Of a stretch of 64,000 nucleotides of DNA, positions 46,738 through 55,977 are shown one piece after another. This DNA comes from Sagittula salina. GTDB taxonomy: Bacteria > Pseudomonadota > Alphaproteobacteria > Rhodobacterales > Rhodobacteraceae. The position numbers and the translations under genes were made by a program. How positions within the stretch are numbered: the first letter of the stretch is position 1; each line of letters opens with the position of its first letter. The stretch is taken from NCBI RefSeq assembly GCF_017813235.1, contig NZ_JAGISH010000005.1:186001-250000 (forward strand), written 5' to 3'. The notes below the pieces were generated by a model. The model was not told the DNA's origin. It did no database searches and saw only the letters and a program-made list of their open reading frames with translations.

Positions 46738-47100
46738 ATGCCCATTATCGTCCGCGACGACGGCTTCCATGCCCCTGACGCTGCGCCGTTCCTCGACCTG
46801 CCCTCCGATACCGATCCGGCCACGCTTGATCCCGGCACAGCCGCGCATATCCGTGTGGCGTTTCCCTCCTCCGCCGACGGCAGAGGTTTCACGCTGGCGC
46901 GCATCCTGCGGCTGAAAGGCTTCACTGGCACCCTGCGCGCCGCCGGGCATGTGCTGGCAGACCAGTATGCCATGGCTCGCCGCGCGGGCTTCGACGAAGT
47001 CGAGATCGACGATGCCCTCGCCGCCCGCCAACCCGAGCCGCAATGGCTGGCTCGCGCCGATTGGCGTGCGCACGACTACCAGTCTCGCCTGCGCGGCTGA
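46738..47100 (+). CDS. DUF934 family protein
   Basis: 120-aa protein of the DUF934 family (COG3749), repeatedly found between cysH and the sulfite reductase genes and predicted to support sulfite reduction. Blocks: MPIIVRDDGFHAPD, HIRVAFPSSADGRGFTLARILR, GFTGTLRAAGHVLADQYAMA, GFDEVEIDDALA. No cysteines or obvious cofactor motif. 44 bp after cysH. Biochemical role unknown. Confidence 0.85.
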   Translation: MPIIVRDDGFHAPDAAPFLDLPSDTDPATLDPGTAAHIRVAFPSSADGRGFTLARILRLKGFTGTLRAAGHVLADQYAMARRAGFDEVEIDDALAARQPEPQWLARADWRAHDYQSRLRG

Positions 47101-47205
47101 CGCTACTGGACACGCAGGGCTTCCGCCAGCGACCAGAAACCGCGTTTCCACCGCATTGAAACTTAGCTAGATACGAGGTGCCGGCCCACACCCGGCAATG
47201 AGACA

Positions 47206-48054
47206 ATGACCGAGATGACCACAGTGACCGCAGCAGCACCCGCCCCCGCGAAAAAAGCCGTCCCCGACGTCCAGACCGTGACCGCGGTGAGGCACTGGAC
47301 CGACCGCCTGTTCAGTTTCCGCTGCACCCGGCCCGCAAGCCTCCGATTCCGCTCGGGAGAATTCGTCATGATCGGCCTCATGGTCAACGATGCGAAAACC
47401 GGCCGCGAAAAGCCGCTCTTGAGGGCCTATTCCATCGCCTCGCCGTCGTGGGACGAAGAACTTGAGTTCTACTCCATCAAGGTCGAGGACGGCCCGCTGA
47501 CTTCGCGCCTGCAACACATCGAAGTGGGTGATGAAATCGTCCTGCGTCCGAAACCCGTGGGCACGCTGGTGCACGATGCCCTGCTGCCGGGCAAGCGTAT
47601 CTGGTTCTTCGCCACAGGCACGGGTTTTGCGCCCTTCGCCTCGTTGCTGCGCGAACCGCAGACCTACGAGGACTACGACGAGATCATCATCACCCACACC
47701 TGCCGGGAGGCCGCCGAACTGCACTATGGCGCCGAACTGATCGCGGGGCTCAAGGAAGACGCGCTGTTGAATGAGGTGATCGGTGAAGGCTTCTGGAAGA
47801 AGATCAGATATTACCCCACCACGACCCGCGAACAATCGCCGAAAATGGGCCGCATCACGGACCTGATGCGCTCGGGCGAAGCCTTCACTGACCTCGGCGT
47901 GCAACCGCTCGACCCCGCCGCCGACCGGGCGATGATCTGTGGCAACCTCGCCTTCAACCTCGAACTGAAAGAGATGCTCGAAGGTTACGGGCTGGAGGAA
48001 GGTGCCAACTCCGATCCCAAACACTACGTGGTGGAAAAGGCCTTCCTCGACTGA
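47206..48054 (+). CDS. fpr: Ferredoxin-NADP+ reductase
   Basis: 282 aa FAD enzyme. FAD-binding barrel with [31 protein letters not shown] (RAYS motif), then the NADP domain: [54 protein letters not shown] and C-terminal YVVEKAFLD. An Ala/Pro-rich N-terminal extension of about 18 residues precedes [17 protein letters not shown]. Last gene of the cys block; likely supplies electrons through ferredoxin to CysI. Also linked to oxidative stress in relatives. Confidence 0.92.
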   Translation: MTEMTTVTAAAPAPAKKAVPDVQTVTAVRHWTDRLFSFRCTRPASLRFRSGEFVMIGLMVNDAKTGREKPLLRAYSIASPSWDEELEFYSIKVEDGPLTSRLQHIEVGDEIVLRPKPVGTLVHDALLPGKRIWFFATGTGFAPFASLLREPQTYEDYDEIIITHTCREAAELHYGAELIAGLKEDALLNEVIGEGFWKKIRYYPTTTREQSPKMGRITDLMRSGEAFTDLGVQPLDPAADRAMICGNLAFNLELKEMLEGYGLEEGANSDPKHYVVEKAFLD

Positions 48055-48066
48055 CACCCCCTCCGG

Positions 48067-48193
48067 CGGATGCGCGGGGCCAGCCCCTCGCGCTGCACGA
48101 TTTTTTCGAACCCAAAGGAGACGGGAGACCGGTACTGCTTCTTCGGTTGCGAAATACCGCCGCCGGAGGCAACCGGCGCGCGGCAGCGCGCTT
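48067..48193. repeat. Dispersed intergenic repeat, copy B
   Basis: Related to 41756-41880 along its length. The best block is 48138-48193: CTTCTTCGGTTGCGAAATACC, GCCGCCGGAGGCAACC, GGCGCGCGGCAGCGCGC. The left inverted arm is decayed (TTTTTTCGAACCC). It lies between fpr and infC, so copies A and B bracket the sulfur operon with its regulator. Confidence 0.75.
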
Positions 48194-48371
48194 CCATGTG
48201 CGCGGTACGCGCGCATTTCGACGACCCTCATCCGCGATCCGCGCCGCGGCGCGGCGAAAGCAGGGCAAAAATCCCTCGAACGCCTTGCTCGGCGCGGTTT
48301 TGCCGCTTGAAAGCCGGGGCGCACAAGTTTACGTTGTCGCCCTGACGTCAAAGATAAGATGGAGCACTCAC

Positions 48372-48920
48372 ATAGGACGCCGACCTCATAACGCGCCGCC
48401 CACCCGCGACACCGGACCCCGGGTCAATGACCGCATTCGCGCCCCCGAAATCCGCCTGATCGGAGCCGAGGGGGAGAACGTCGGCGTCGTAACCCCGGCC
48501 CGCGCGATGGAGCTGGCCGAACGCGCCGGCCTCGATCTGGTTGAGATCTCGCCGAATGCCACGCCGCCGGTCTGCAAGATCATGGACTTCGGCAAGTTCA
48601 AGTATGAACAGCAGAAACGCGAATCCGAAGCCCGCAAGAAACAGAAGATCATCGAGGTCAAGGAAGTGAAGTTCCGTCCCGGAACCGACAGCCATGACTA
48701 CGAGGTGAAGATGAAGAACGTCTTCCGGTTCCTCGAGAACGGCGACAAGGTTAAGATCACCCTGCGCTTCCGGGGCCGTGAAATGGCGCACCAAAACCTG
48801 GGTCGCGAGCTTCTTGAGCGTGTGGCGGAGGACGTCAAGGAAATCGGCAAGGTCGAGAACATGCCGAAGATGGAAGGCCGCCAGATGGTCATGATGATCG
48901 GGCCCGCCCCGGTGAAGTGA
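48372..48920 (+). CDS. infC: Translation initiation factor IF-3 (non-AUG start)
   Basis: Binds the 30S subunit and proofreads initiator tRNA and start codon. 182 aa: [50 protein letters not shown] linker, [45 protein letters not shown]. The family N-terminus [16 protein letters not shown] aligns with an ATA codon at 48372 (reading [16 protein letters not shown]), with GGAG 8 bp upstream. The only in-frame ATG is 225 bp upstream, inside the dispersed repeat. An AUA start fits the known infC autoregulation through rare start codons. Terminator follows. Confidence 0.9.
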   Translation: MGRRPHNAPPTRDTGPRVNDRIRAPEIRLIGAEGENVGVVTPARAMELAERAGLDLVEISPNATPPVCKIMDFGKFKYEQQKRESEARKKQKIIEVKEVKFRPGTDSHDYEVKMKNVFRFLENGDKVKITLRFRGREMAHQNLGRELLERVAEDVKEIGKVENMPKMEGRQMVMMIGPAPVK

Positions 48921-48944
48921 CCTGCCGACGCAGCGAAATACCCC

Positions 48945-48971
48945 GGCCCGCCGTTCATGGCGGGCCTTTTT
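48945..48971 (+). terminator. Rho-independent terminator after infC
   Basis: GGCCCGCC (48945-48952), loop GTTCAT, GGCGGGCC (48959-48966), then TTTTT. Confidence 0.9.
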
Positions 48972-49082
48972 CGTTCGCCCGTCCGTTCACCGTAACCCTA
49001 TGTTCCGGTCTGGGCCGCACTTCATCACGCGCGCTCAGGCGGTGCGCCGATTGATCCGATCTGTTACCCAGGGAGACAGACC

Positions 49083-49706
49083 ATGCAGCCGCCCATCCTG
49101 CAACCGCTCGACTGGAATGCCAAATTCGACCGTAAGGACTATCTCTACGGTACGCAGCCTGCCGCTTTTCTGCGCGACAACGCCGGCCTGATCCCGGCCG
49201 GCGCACGCGCGCTCTCCATTGCCGAGGGTGAAGGCCGCAACGCCACCTTCCTTGCCCGCCGAGGCTGCACCGTTACCGCCTTTGATGGTGCGCCCAATGC
49301 CCTGGAAAAGGCGCAGAAACTCGCGGAACGCAATGGCGTGACGCTCGATTTGCACCACGCCGATATCGCCGTTTGGGACTGGGACACCAGGCAATACGAT
49401 CTAGTCGTCGCGATCCACTGGCAATTCACCCCGCCCGCCCTGCGCGATGCGGTCTTTTCCGGTCTGGGGCGCGCGCTGAAACCCGGCGGGCGGCTGATGC
49501 TTTCGGGCTATGCCATGGCGCAACTGGACCATTCCAGCGGTGGACCGCGCCACCCCGATCACCTCTATACAGAGCAGCTTCTGGCGCGTGCCTTTTCAGA
49601 TCTGACCATCCTGCGACTCGCCAGCTACGAAAAGGTGCTGGACGAAGGCCCCGGCCATAGCGGACGCTCCGCCCTCATCGACCTGATCGCGGACAAGCCT
49701 TCCTGA
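49083..49706 (+). CDS. Class I SAM-dependent methyltransferase
   Basis: 207 aa, Rossmann methyltransferase resembling TehB/small-molecule type. NAKFDRKDYLYGTQPAAFLRDNAG opening, motif I ALSIAEGEGRNATFLARRGC, VTAFDGAPNALEKAQKLAERNG, DLVVAIHWQFTPPALRDAVFSGLGRALKPGGRLMLSGY. The N-terminal YG-PAAFL pattern is shared with thiopurine and tellurite methyltransferase relatives; substrate unknown. SD CAGGGAGAC. Stands alone between infC and the BCCT gene. Confidence 0.82.
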   Translation: MQPPILQPLDWNAKFDRKDYLYGTQPAAFLRDNAGLIPAGARALSIAEGEGRNATFLARRGCTVTAFDGAPNALEKAQKLAERNGVTLDLHHADIAVWDWDTRQYDLVVAIHWQFTPPALRDAVFSGLGRALKPGGRLMLSGYAMAQLDHSSGGPRHPDHLYTEQLLARAFSDLTILRLASYEKVLDEGPGHSGRSALIDLIADKPS

Positions 49707-49809
49707 CAGACTGGCCAAGGCATCCGGACTGGGGCCTGTCGCCGTCGGAACCATCGCCTCACGCACCCGTTAACACCCTGATTGGAACCATACCGAGGGG
49801 ATATCCGCC

Positions 49810-51465
49810 GTGCACGCGCTGGCCGAGAAACTGCGACTCAGAACCGACCCGACCATCTTCTTCGCCTCCGCCGGGTTCGCCCTGCTTTTCGCGCTGGCCC
49901 TGGTGATCGCCCCAGACGCCATTGGCGCGGCCTTCAAGGCCGGGCGGGCATGGATCGTCACCAACCTCGGTTGGTTCTTCATCCTCGGGGTAAACGTCTG
50001 GCTCGGCTTTCTGGTGTGGGCCGCCGCCTCGCGCCACGGACACATCCGCCTCGGCCCGAAAGGCGCACGCCCCGAGTATACCAACCTCAGCTGGTTCACG
50101 ATGCTGTTTGCCGGCGGCATCGGCACGGTGCTGATGTTCTGGGGCGTCGCGGAACCGATCTCGCATTTCTCCAACCCGCCGCTGCCGGGCGTCGAACCTT
50201 TCAGCGAGGACGCGGCTCAGGACGCCATCTCCATCGCGATCTACCACCTTGGCCTGCACACATGGACCATCTTTACCCTTCCGGGCCTGGCCTTTGCCTA
50301 TTTCATCAACCGGTATGAACTGCCCGTCCGGGTTTCCTCCGTCTTCTATCCGCTCCTGCGCGAAGGCATCCACGGCCCGATCGGCAAGGCCATCGATATC
50401 GCGTCCATCCTCGGCACGCTGTTTGGCGTAGCCGTTTCGCTCGGCCTGGGGTCAAGCCAGATCGCCGCGGGGCTTGATGCGCTCTGGGGCACGGGCACCG
50501 GCCCGTGGGTGCAGGTCGCCATTCTCGCGGTACTGACAGGCGTTGCCATCACCTCCATCGTGGTGGGCCTCGACAAGGGGGTGAAGTTTCTTTCCAACAT
50601 CAACATCGGCATGGCCGTTGGTCTCATGATCTTCGTTCTGGTCTTTGGCTCGACGCTTTTCCTGCTGCGCGGCATCGTTGAAACGGTGGGACTTTACATC
50701 ACCAACTTGCCGCGCCTCGCCTTCTGGAACGACATGTTGGCCGACACCAGCCCCGACGCAGACGGTTGGGGCTGGCAGGGCGGCTGGACGGTGTTCTACT
50801 GGGCGTGGACGGTGACCTGGTCGCCCTTCATCGGCCTTTTCGTTGCACGCATCTCGCGGGGGCGGACGATTCGCGAATTCGTCTCCGGCGTGCTGCTGGC
50901 GCCGTCGCTCTTTACCCTGGTCTGGTTCGCAATCTTCGGCTGGCAGGCGATGGGCTTCGACGGCATCGGCGCCGAGGCGCGGGCCGCCATGGGCGCCGAG
51001 GCCGGCCAGATCTCCGCCGCCGTGGCTGACAGCGTGCCGCTTGCCATGTTCGCCTTCCTCGAACACTTCCCCCTGACCACCTTCATTCAAGGCTTTGCTG
51101 TGGTCATCGTGGCGATCTTCTTCGCCACATCCTCGGACTCGGCCAGCCTCGTGGTCGACATGCTCTGCACCGGCACACCGACACCGGGGCCGGTTCATCA
51201 GCGCGTCTTCTGGGGCGCCGCCGAAGGCCTCGTCGCGGCGATGCTGATCCTGCTTGCGGGCGACGCCGGACTGGACGCGCTTCAACAGGTGATTACAGTG
51301 GTGGGCCTGCCGATCTTCGTATTGGTCTGCATGATGATCCCCTCCCTGATCCGCGGCTTCGCGCAGGAGGAGATCGACCACATCACCATCGGCACCCGCC
51401 CGGAGCTATCTGACTTCGCGCGCGAGGAGGACGAAGCCGAGCCCGCCGCGCGAGCGGCCGAGTGA
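49810..51465 (+). CDS. BCCT family (betaine/choline/carnitine) transporter
   Basis: 551 aa, 12 membrane segments. The BCCT trimethylammonium-binding signature is in TM8: GWTVFYWAWTVTWSPFIGLFVARISRGRTIREF. FTMLFAGGIGTVLMFWGVAEPISHF and FFATSSDSASLVVDMLCTG are also family blocks. Imports glycine betaine, choline or DMSP as osmolyte or nutrient; which one is not decidable. The start is GTG 49810, with GAGGGG 9 bp upstream. The acidic C-terminus (EEDEAEPAARAAE) may be the osmosensing tail. Confidence 0.92.
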   Translation: MHALAEKLRLRTDPTIFFASAGFALLFALALVIAPDAIGAAFKAGRAWIVTNLGWFFILGVNVWLGFLVWAAASRHGHIRLGPKGARPEYTNLSWFTMLFAGGIGTVLMFWGVAEPISHFSNPPLPGVEPFSEDAAQDAISIAIYHLGLHTWTIFTLPGLAFAYFINRYELPVRVSSVFYPLLREGIHGPIGKAIDIASILGTLFGVAVSLGLGSSQIAAGLDALWGTGTGPWVQVAILAVLTGVAITSIVVGLDKGVKFLSNINIGMAVGLMIFVLVFGSTLFLLRGIVETVGLYITNLPRLAFWNDMLADTSPDADGWGWQGGWTVFYWAWTVTWSPFIGLFVARISRGRTIREFVSGVLLAPSLFTLVWFAIFGWQAMGFDGIGAEARAAMGAEAGQISAAVADSVPLAMFAFLEHFPLTTFIQGFAVVIVAIFFATSSDSASLVVDMLCTGTPTPGPVHQRVFWGAAEGLVAAMLILLAGDAGLDALQQVITVVGLPIFVLVCMMIPSLIRGFAQEEIDHITIGTRPELSDFAREEDEAEPAARAAE

Positions 51466-51612
51466 TGTCGGCACGCCTCGGCCCATGGGGTCGGGGTGAC
51501 ACCCCCGCTAACCACAACCGGTCGCGCAGCATGCGTCTGCGCGGCCGCTTTCGTTCTGGCCGGATCCGGAGACAGGAACCAGGTAGAAAAGCGTACAATC
51601 GGGTTCGCCGAC

Positions 51613-52620
51613 CTAGCCCTCGCGCAACCGCCCGCGCACCGGAATCTCCTTTAGAAGACCGCCGACCCCCATCCGGGCCACGTCTGCGGCGCTCAACGGC
51701 ACACCGCACAATAACCGTTCCAGCACCCAGTCGGCCCCGTTCAATGCAGGCGAGCGCGCGCAGCCGGGCAGGCCGATCACCGGCTTGTCCCCGAGCCGCC
51801 CGAAGAACAACAGGTTCCCCGGATCGACTGGCATGCCAAAGCTGTCCACAACGCCGCCCGCCGCCCGGACCGCCTGCGGTGCCACGTCCAACGGGTCCGA
51901 CGTGGCGGAGCCCGTCAGGATCAGCACCACGTCCGCCTCGACGCGCGCGATCGCCTCTGCCAACGCATCGACGGCATGGCGCACAACGCAAACCGGGCCG
52001 GGCGTGACCCCCAGCCGCGCCAGCCGCTCCGCCGTGACGCGCTGACCCTTTTCGCCGTCCTCGCCGCCCGATACCGATGTCTGGATCAACTGCGCCGACT
52101 TTACCACCACAGGCCGCAGCCGCAGCGCCGACTGTCCTGCGTGGCAGGCCGCCTCCAGTGCTGCGCCGGGCACCGCGTAGGCGATGATCTTGACCGTCGC
52201 CACCATCGAGCGGGGGCCGACCCGTTGCCATTCCGGCACCGTCGCAACGGTGATCATCGGGTCCACCGCGTTCAGCGCGTGCACGCGGTCCGCCACCACC
52301 TCGACAACCCCCGGCGCCTCGGCGTAGACGTTCACCCGCCCCGTCGCCGCCTGCCCCAGCCGCAGACCGGCGCGCGCCGGATCAGGCACCAGCGCTCGCG
52401 CCAGCCGCTCCGCCGCCGCGTCCTCGGACAGATCACCCGATTCAAGCCGCGCCGCCAGCACCGTTTCCAGCCCGGCCGCACGCAGCGCCGCCACGTCCCC
52501 GGCACGCAATACGATGCCCTTCTTCAGGCGTCCGCCACGTACAAGATCGCCCGGGACCTCCTGAGAGTTCGCCAGAACGCAGCCTTCCGCCGCGTCCAGC
52601 GCAACGGGGCCAAAAATCAT
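51613..52620 (-). CDS. Molybdopterin-binding (MoeA/MogA-like) protein
   Basis: 335 aa. The C-terminal half carries the MPT-binding fold: VVVKSAQLIQTSVSGGEDGEKGQRVTAERL, ADVVLILTGSATSDPLDVAPQAV (the TGSATSD loop replaces the usual TGG-S-D), FGMPVDPGNLLFFGRLGDKPVIGLPGCARSP. The N-terminal part resembles MoeA substrate domains (EGCVLANSQEVPGDLVRGGRLKKGIVL). Overlaps the XdhC gene by ATGA. Together they suggest maturation or insertion of a molybdenum cofactor into a xanthine-dehydrogenase or CO-dehydrogenase-like enzyme located elsewhere. Confidence 0.82.
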   Translation of the reverse strand: MIFGPVALDAAEGCVLANSQEVPGDLVRGGRLKKGIVLRAGDVAALRAAGLETVLAARLESGDLSEDAAAERLARALVPDPARAGLRLGQAATGRVNVYAEAPGVVEVVADRVHALNAVDPMITVATVPEWQRVGPRSMVATVKIIAYAVPGAALEAACHAGQSALRLRPVVVKSAQLIQTSVSGGEDGEKGQRVTAERLARLGVTPGPVCVVRHAVDALAEAIARVEADVVLILTGSATSDPLDVAPQAVRAAGGVVDSFGMPVDPGNLLFFGRLGDKPVIGLPGCARSPALNGADWVLERLLCGVPLSAADVARMGVGGLLKEIPVRGRLREG

Positions 52621-53585
52621 GCGCCCTTCCTCAGCACCCGCGTCATCTCTGCCATGATCGACACGGCGATCTCCGCCGGGCCCGCAGCACCGATATCCAG
52701 CCCGACCGGCCCGTGGATGCGCGCGATCTCCTCTACCGAGAAGCCTGCCGCCTCCAGCCGCGTCTGCCGTTTGCCATGAGTGCGCGTGGACCCCAACGCG
52801 CCGATGTAGAAGACCTGCGACCGCAAAGCCTTTTCCAATGCAGGATCGTCCAGCTTGGGATCATGTGTCAGAAGCACCAGCGCCGTGCGCGCGTCCAGCC
52901 CCAGCGCCTCCACGGCCTCGTCCGGCCAGTCGTGGATCAGCCGCTCACCGGGGAAACGCGTTTCCGACCCGAAGGTCTCGCGCGGGTCGACAATGACCGG
53001 ATCGTAGCCCGCAATCCGCGCCATGGGCACCAGCGCCTGCGCGATATGCACCGCGCCCACGACGATCAGCCGCAGCGGTGGGTTGTGGATGCCGACAAAG
53101 ACGCGGCTATCCTCTTCGAAGCCGGAGCGATCCATGCGGAACCGCTCCGCAAAGCCGTCGCGAACCAACCGCCGCTGCGCAGTATCGAGGTCGACCACGT
53201 AGGCCACGGCCTCCCGGTCGACGCGCGCGGAACAGAGGTCACGCAGGAGGCTCTCCGGGATCACCCGTCCGACCGGTTCGACCAATACGCGAATGGTCCC
53301 GCCACAGGCCAGCCCGACGGCAAAGGCATCCTGATCGGATACCCCAAATTCCAGTTCCCGCGCCTCGCCGGTCTCAAGCGCCTCCAGCGCCTCGACGATG
53401 ACCGCGCCTTCGACGCAGCCCCCGGAGACCGATCCCTCGATCACCCCATCGCCGGAAATTGCCAGCTGAGACCCGACCCGACGTGGGGCGGAACCCCATG
53501 TCTCCACCACCGTGGCGAGCACAGCGCCTTTGCCGGATGTGTGCCACTCCAGCGCCTTTTCGGGAATATTGTCGAACAGTTGCAT
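52617..53585 (-). CDS. XdhC/CoxI-family molybdenum cofactor maturation protein
   Basis: 322 aa. XdhC-type chaperone that binds and sulfurates Moco for xanthine oxidase family enzymes. N-terminal XdhC domain (KGAVLATVVETWGSAPRRVGSQLAI, GSVSGGCVEGAVIVEALEAL, CGGTIRVLVEPVG) and a C-terminal Rossmann domain (LIVVGAVHIAQALVPMARIAGYDPVIVDPRE, YIGALGSTRTHGKRQTRL). The conserved Cys of GGCVEG is present. No xdhAB or cox structural genes in the window. Confidence 0.9.
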   Translation of the reverse strand: MQLFDNIPEKALEWHTSGKGAVLATVVETWGSAPRRVGSQLAISGDGVIEGSVSGGCVEGAVIVEALEALETGEARELEFGVSDQDAFAVGLACGGTIRVLVEPVGRVIPESLLRDLCSARVDREAVAYVVDLDTAQRRLVRDGFAERFRMDRSGFEEDSRVFVGIHNPPLRLIVVGAVHIAQALVPMARIAGYDPVIVDPRETFGSETRFPGERLIHDWPDEAVEALGLDARTALVLLTHDPKLDDPALEKALRSQVFYIGALGSTRTHGKRQTRLEAAGFSVEEIARIHGPVGLDIGAAGPAEIAVSIMAEMTRVLRKGA

Positions 53586-53725
53586 GCGCCCCCCTCGCTT
53601 AGATGCAGCAAATCACGGCCACTCTAGGCCCGGCGCGCCGGGCTTGCCACAGGACAAACGTCGTCCTCTCACTGGCTTGCGTTTCCGCCCGGCCGGATTT
53701 TCTTCGCGGAACAAATCTCCCGCCC

Positions 53726-54892
53726 TCAGCCAAGTCGCCTCACGTCGAAACCGTAGATCCAGTCGAAGGACTTCAGCATTGCCCCCGGAGCCACGCGCCC
53801 GACGATACCCAGCCCGAGATGCGCAACGGCGCGCACCAGTGGATTCCTGAGGTGGTATTTCCACGCATTGCCATTCGCCGCCGCGATAACCCGCGCCACG
53901 CGCTCCCTCCGCCAGCTGTGGTATAGCGCCAGCCCGTCCAGTCCCCGCGCGCCGACTGCCGTTGCCAGCGCCCACGCATCCTCCAGCGCCATGTTGGCCC
54001 CTTGCGCGAGGAAAGGCAGCGTCGGATGCGCCGCGTCGCCCAGAAGCGCCACGCCCTCCGCATGCCAATGCTCCGCCACCGGGTGGCGATAGAGCCCCCA
54101 GAGACCGGGGCGCTCCACTTTCTTCAAAAGGCGCTCCGCGTCGCCACGGAAACCGGAGAAGGCGCGGAGCAGGTTGGCGGCGTCGTCGTCATGGGTCCAG
54201 CCCTCCTCCGCCCAGTCTCGCCGCTCCTCCACGGCAACAAGGTTCACCACGGCGCCATCGCGCAAAGGGTAACTTACCATGTGGCGGCCTGGCCCCATGT
54301 GCACCCGCGCCTCCGGCGGGTGATCGACCACGTTGGGCACCACGGCGCGCCATGCCACCTGTCCGGTAAAGAACGGCCGCGATGCACCGTTTAGCACAGG
54401 CCGAAGCACCGAATGCAGCCCATCCGCACCGACCACGAGATCCGCATCCACGTGGTCGCCATGGCACAGCGCGATCCGCGCGGGTCGACCGGGAAGCACG
54501 CCTTCGGCCTTCTGCAACAGGCGGATTTTTACACCGCGCGCCCGTGCCGCTTCCGCGAGCAAGTCCACGAGGTCGGCGCGATGCACGAAACGATAATCCT
54601 TCGCGTCCGTCTGCCGCGTAAGATCCATGCGCAGGACTTCGGCCCCATCAAAGTCGCACAGCACCACGGCACGACCCTGAACCGTGCGAGCCCGCAGTGC
54701 GCCGGCCAGATCCAGCCCAGCCAGAACCTTCATCCCGTTGGGTGAAACCTGTATCCCGGCGCCGACTTCGCGGATGGCGTCAGCCTGTTCCAGCACCAGG
54801 ACCTCCGCCCCACGCGCCCGTAGGGCCAGCGCCGCCGCCAGCCCGCCAATCCCTGCGCCGATCACGGCGACCTTCAGCCCGTCCACATTCAT
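53726..54892 (-). CDS. FAD-dependent aromatic monooxygenase (salicylate hydroxylase-like)
   Basis: 388 aa group A flavoprotein hydroxylase. GXGXXG dinucleotide fold KVAVIGAGIGGLAAALALRARGAEVLVLEQ, DG motif VVGADGLHSVLRPVL, GD motif GVALLGDAAHPTLPFLAQGANMALEDA. Similarity is to 3-hydroxybenzoate 6-hydroxylase and salicylate hydroxylase types; the actual ring substrate is unknown and no ring-cleavage genes are adjacent. Start MNVDGLKV at 54892; a longer open frame upstream adds non-family residues. Confidence 0.87.
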   Translation of the reverse strand: MNVDGLKVAVIGAGIGGLAAALALRARGAEVLVLEQADAIREVGAGIQVSPNGMKVLAGLDLAGALRARTVQGRAVVLCDFDGAEVLRMDLTRQTDAKDYRFVHRADLVDLLAEAARARGVKIRLLQKAEGVLPGRPARIALCHGDHVDADLVVGADGLHSVLRPVLNGASRPFFTGQVAWRAVVPNVVDHPPEARVHMGPGRHMVSYPLRDGAVVNLVAVEERRDWAEEGWTHDDDAANLLRAFSGFRGDAERLLKKVERPGLWGLYRHPVAEHWHAEGVALLGDAAHPTLPFLAQGANMALEDAWALATAVGARGLDGLALYHSWRRERVARVIAAANGNAWKYHLRNPLVRAVAHLGLGIVGRVAPGAMLKSFDWIYGFDVRRLG

Positions 54893-55124
54893 GCCGCCAT
54901 GGAACGCAAAAAGGACGCCGGGGCAAGCCCCGACGTCCCTGTCGTCTCGTACCATCGACATTCGAGCCAAATCCCGGCCCATTCGATCCCGTAGCGGTCC
55001 CCTCCCGTCCCGTCTGAGATCGTCGCAAACCTGCCCTTGCCGGGTGTCGCATCCGCCAGATACGGACTAATTACCCTGCCATCGCGGACAGCGGACAATT
55101 AGTCCGTCACACGGCGGAGGCGGA

Positions 55125-55547
55125 TCAGTCGTCCCTGTGTACCTTTTCGCGGCGCTCGTGACGCTCCTGAGCCTCAAGGCTCATCGTCGCGATCGGACGC
55201 GCGTCCAGGCGTTTCAGGCTGATCGGCTCCCCGGTCACTTCGCAGTAGCCGTATTCGCCCTCTTCGATGCGCCGCAGTGCGGCGTCGATCTTGTTGACCA
55301 GCTTGCGCTGACGGTCCCGCGTGCGCAATTCGAGTGCACGGTCCGTTTCTTCCGATGCGCGATCCGTCACGTCGGGAATGTTGCGTGTGCTGTCCTGAAG
55401 CGCCTCGATCGTGTCGCGGCTGTCTTCCATCAACTCCGCCTTCCAGTTGAGCAACTTGCGCCGGAAGTACTCCAGCTGGCGCTCGTTCATGAAAGGTTCA
55501 TCTTCCGCCGGCTTGTAATCCTCGGGTAGAAAATTCTCGGCCTTCAT
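55125..55547 (-). CDS. dksA: RNA-polymerase-binding protein DksA, C-T-S-A type
   Basis: 140 aa. Binds the RNAP secondary channel and with ppGpp adjusts transcription. Coiled coil about 25-105 with tip motif SDRASEE-like DVTDRASEETDRALELRTRDRQ and basic RKLVNKIDAALRRIEEGEYG. The zinc-finger positions read CEVT ... TMSLEA: only the first of four cysteines is present, a C-T-S-A pattern known from Rhodobacter DksA. Starts at 55580 (151 aa) and 55547 both open; GGGAGCGGAG before 55547 favours the shorter. Confidence 0.92.
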   Translation of the reverse strand: MKAENFLPEDYKPAEDEPFMNERQLEYFRRKLLNWKAELMEDSRDTIEALQDSTRNIPDVTDRASEETDRALELRTRDRQRKLVNKIDAALRRIEEGEYGYCEVTGEPISLKRLDARPIATMSLEAQERHERREKVHRDD

Positions 55548-55977
55548 CTCCGCTCCCTCTCTCAAGCCAATATCCGTCATGTGAAATTCCCTAGATATCT
55601 GGCACCCCTAGGGCGGTCACTTAACCCAAGGCTACCGCCTTGTCACTACACAATAGCGCAGCCGCACCGGGGATTTCTCGTCATGCGTGAAACCAAATGT
55701 GACCCTTTGTTGACCGGTGACGCACAAACCGTGGTCCTGACCGGCGATCATGCGAATGGCACGTCGGCCGAAGCGTCCTGCTTATGCCATTTCCCTGCCG
55801 CCCGGCGCTGATTAACCATGACCAAATATTACAAGGCCCGTGACGCCAGGTAACCACGATCCCCCCTCGCGGCGTGCATCTGCAGCAAATCGCGCCGCCC
55901 TGATGTTCGCTCACCGCGCCGCCTTGCGCCTCAGCCGTCCCGCCATTACCCCTTTCGGCAACGAACAGGAGACCCGA
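55548..55977. other. Gene-free divergent region between dksA and the MoxR gene
   Basis: 430 bp. Contains an unconvincing 42-codon frame from ATG 55684 (no clear RBS, no family). AT-richer patches near 55810-55840 may hold promoters for the MoxR gene. No repeat or RNA recognised. Confidence 0.5.

Noticed and set aside
41826..48193. Composite transposon formed by repeat copies A and B around the cys operon
   Set aside because: The copies carry no transposase, and the operon order is the conserved chromosomal one, so there is no sign that it moved as a unit.
48147..48371. ATG-started extension of infC
   Set aside because: The extra 75 residues are Arg/Ala-rich, lie in the dispersed repeat and are absent from IF-3. 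The ATA start fits the family.
55684..55811. Possible 42-aa small gene between dksA and the MoxR gene
   Set aside because: No clear ribosome site, family or coding bias; mentioned only as an unconvincing frame.
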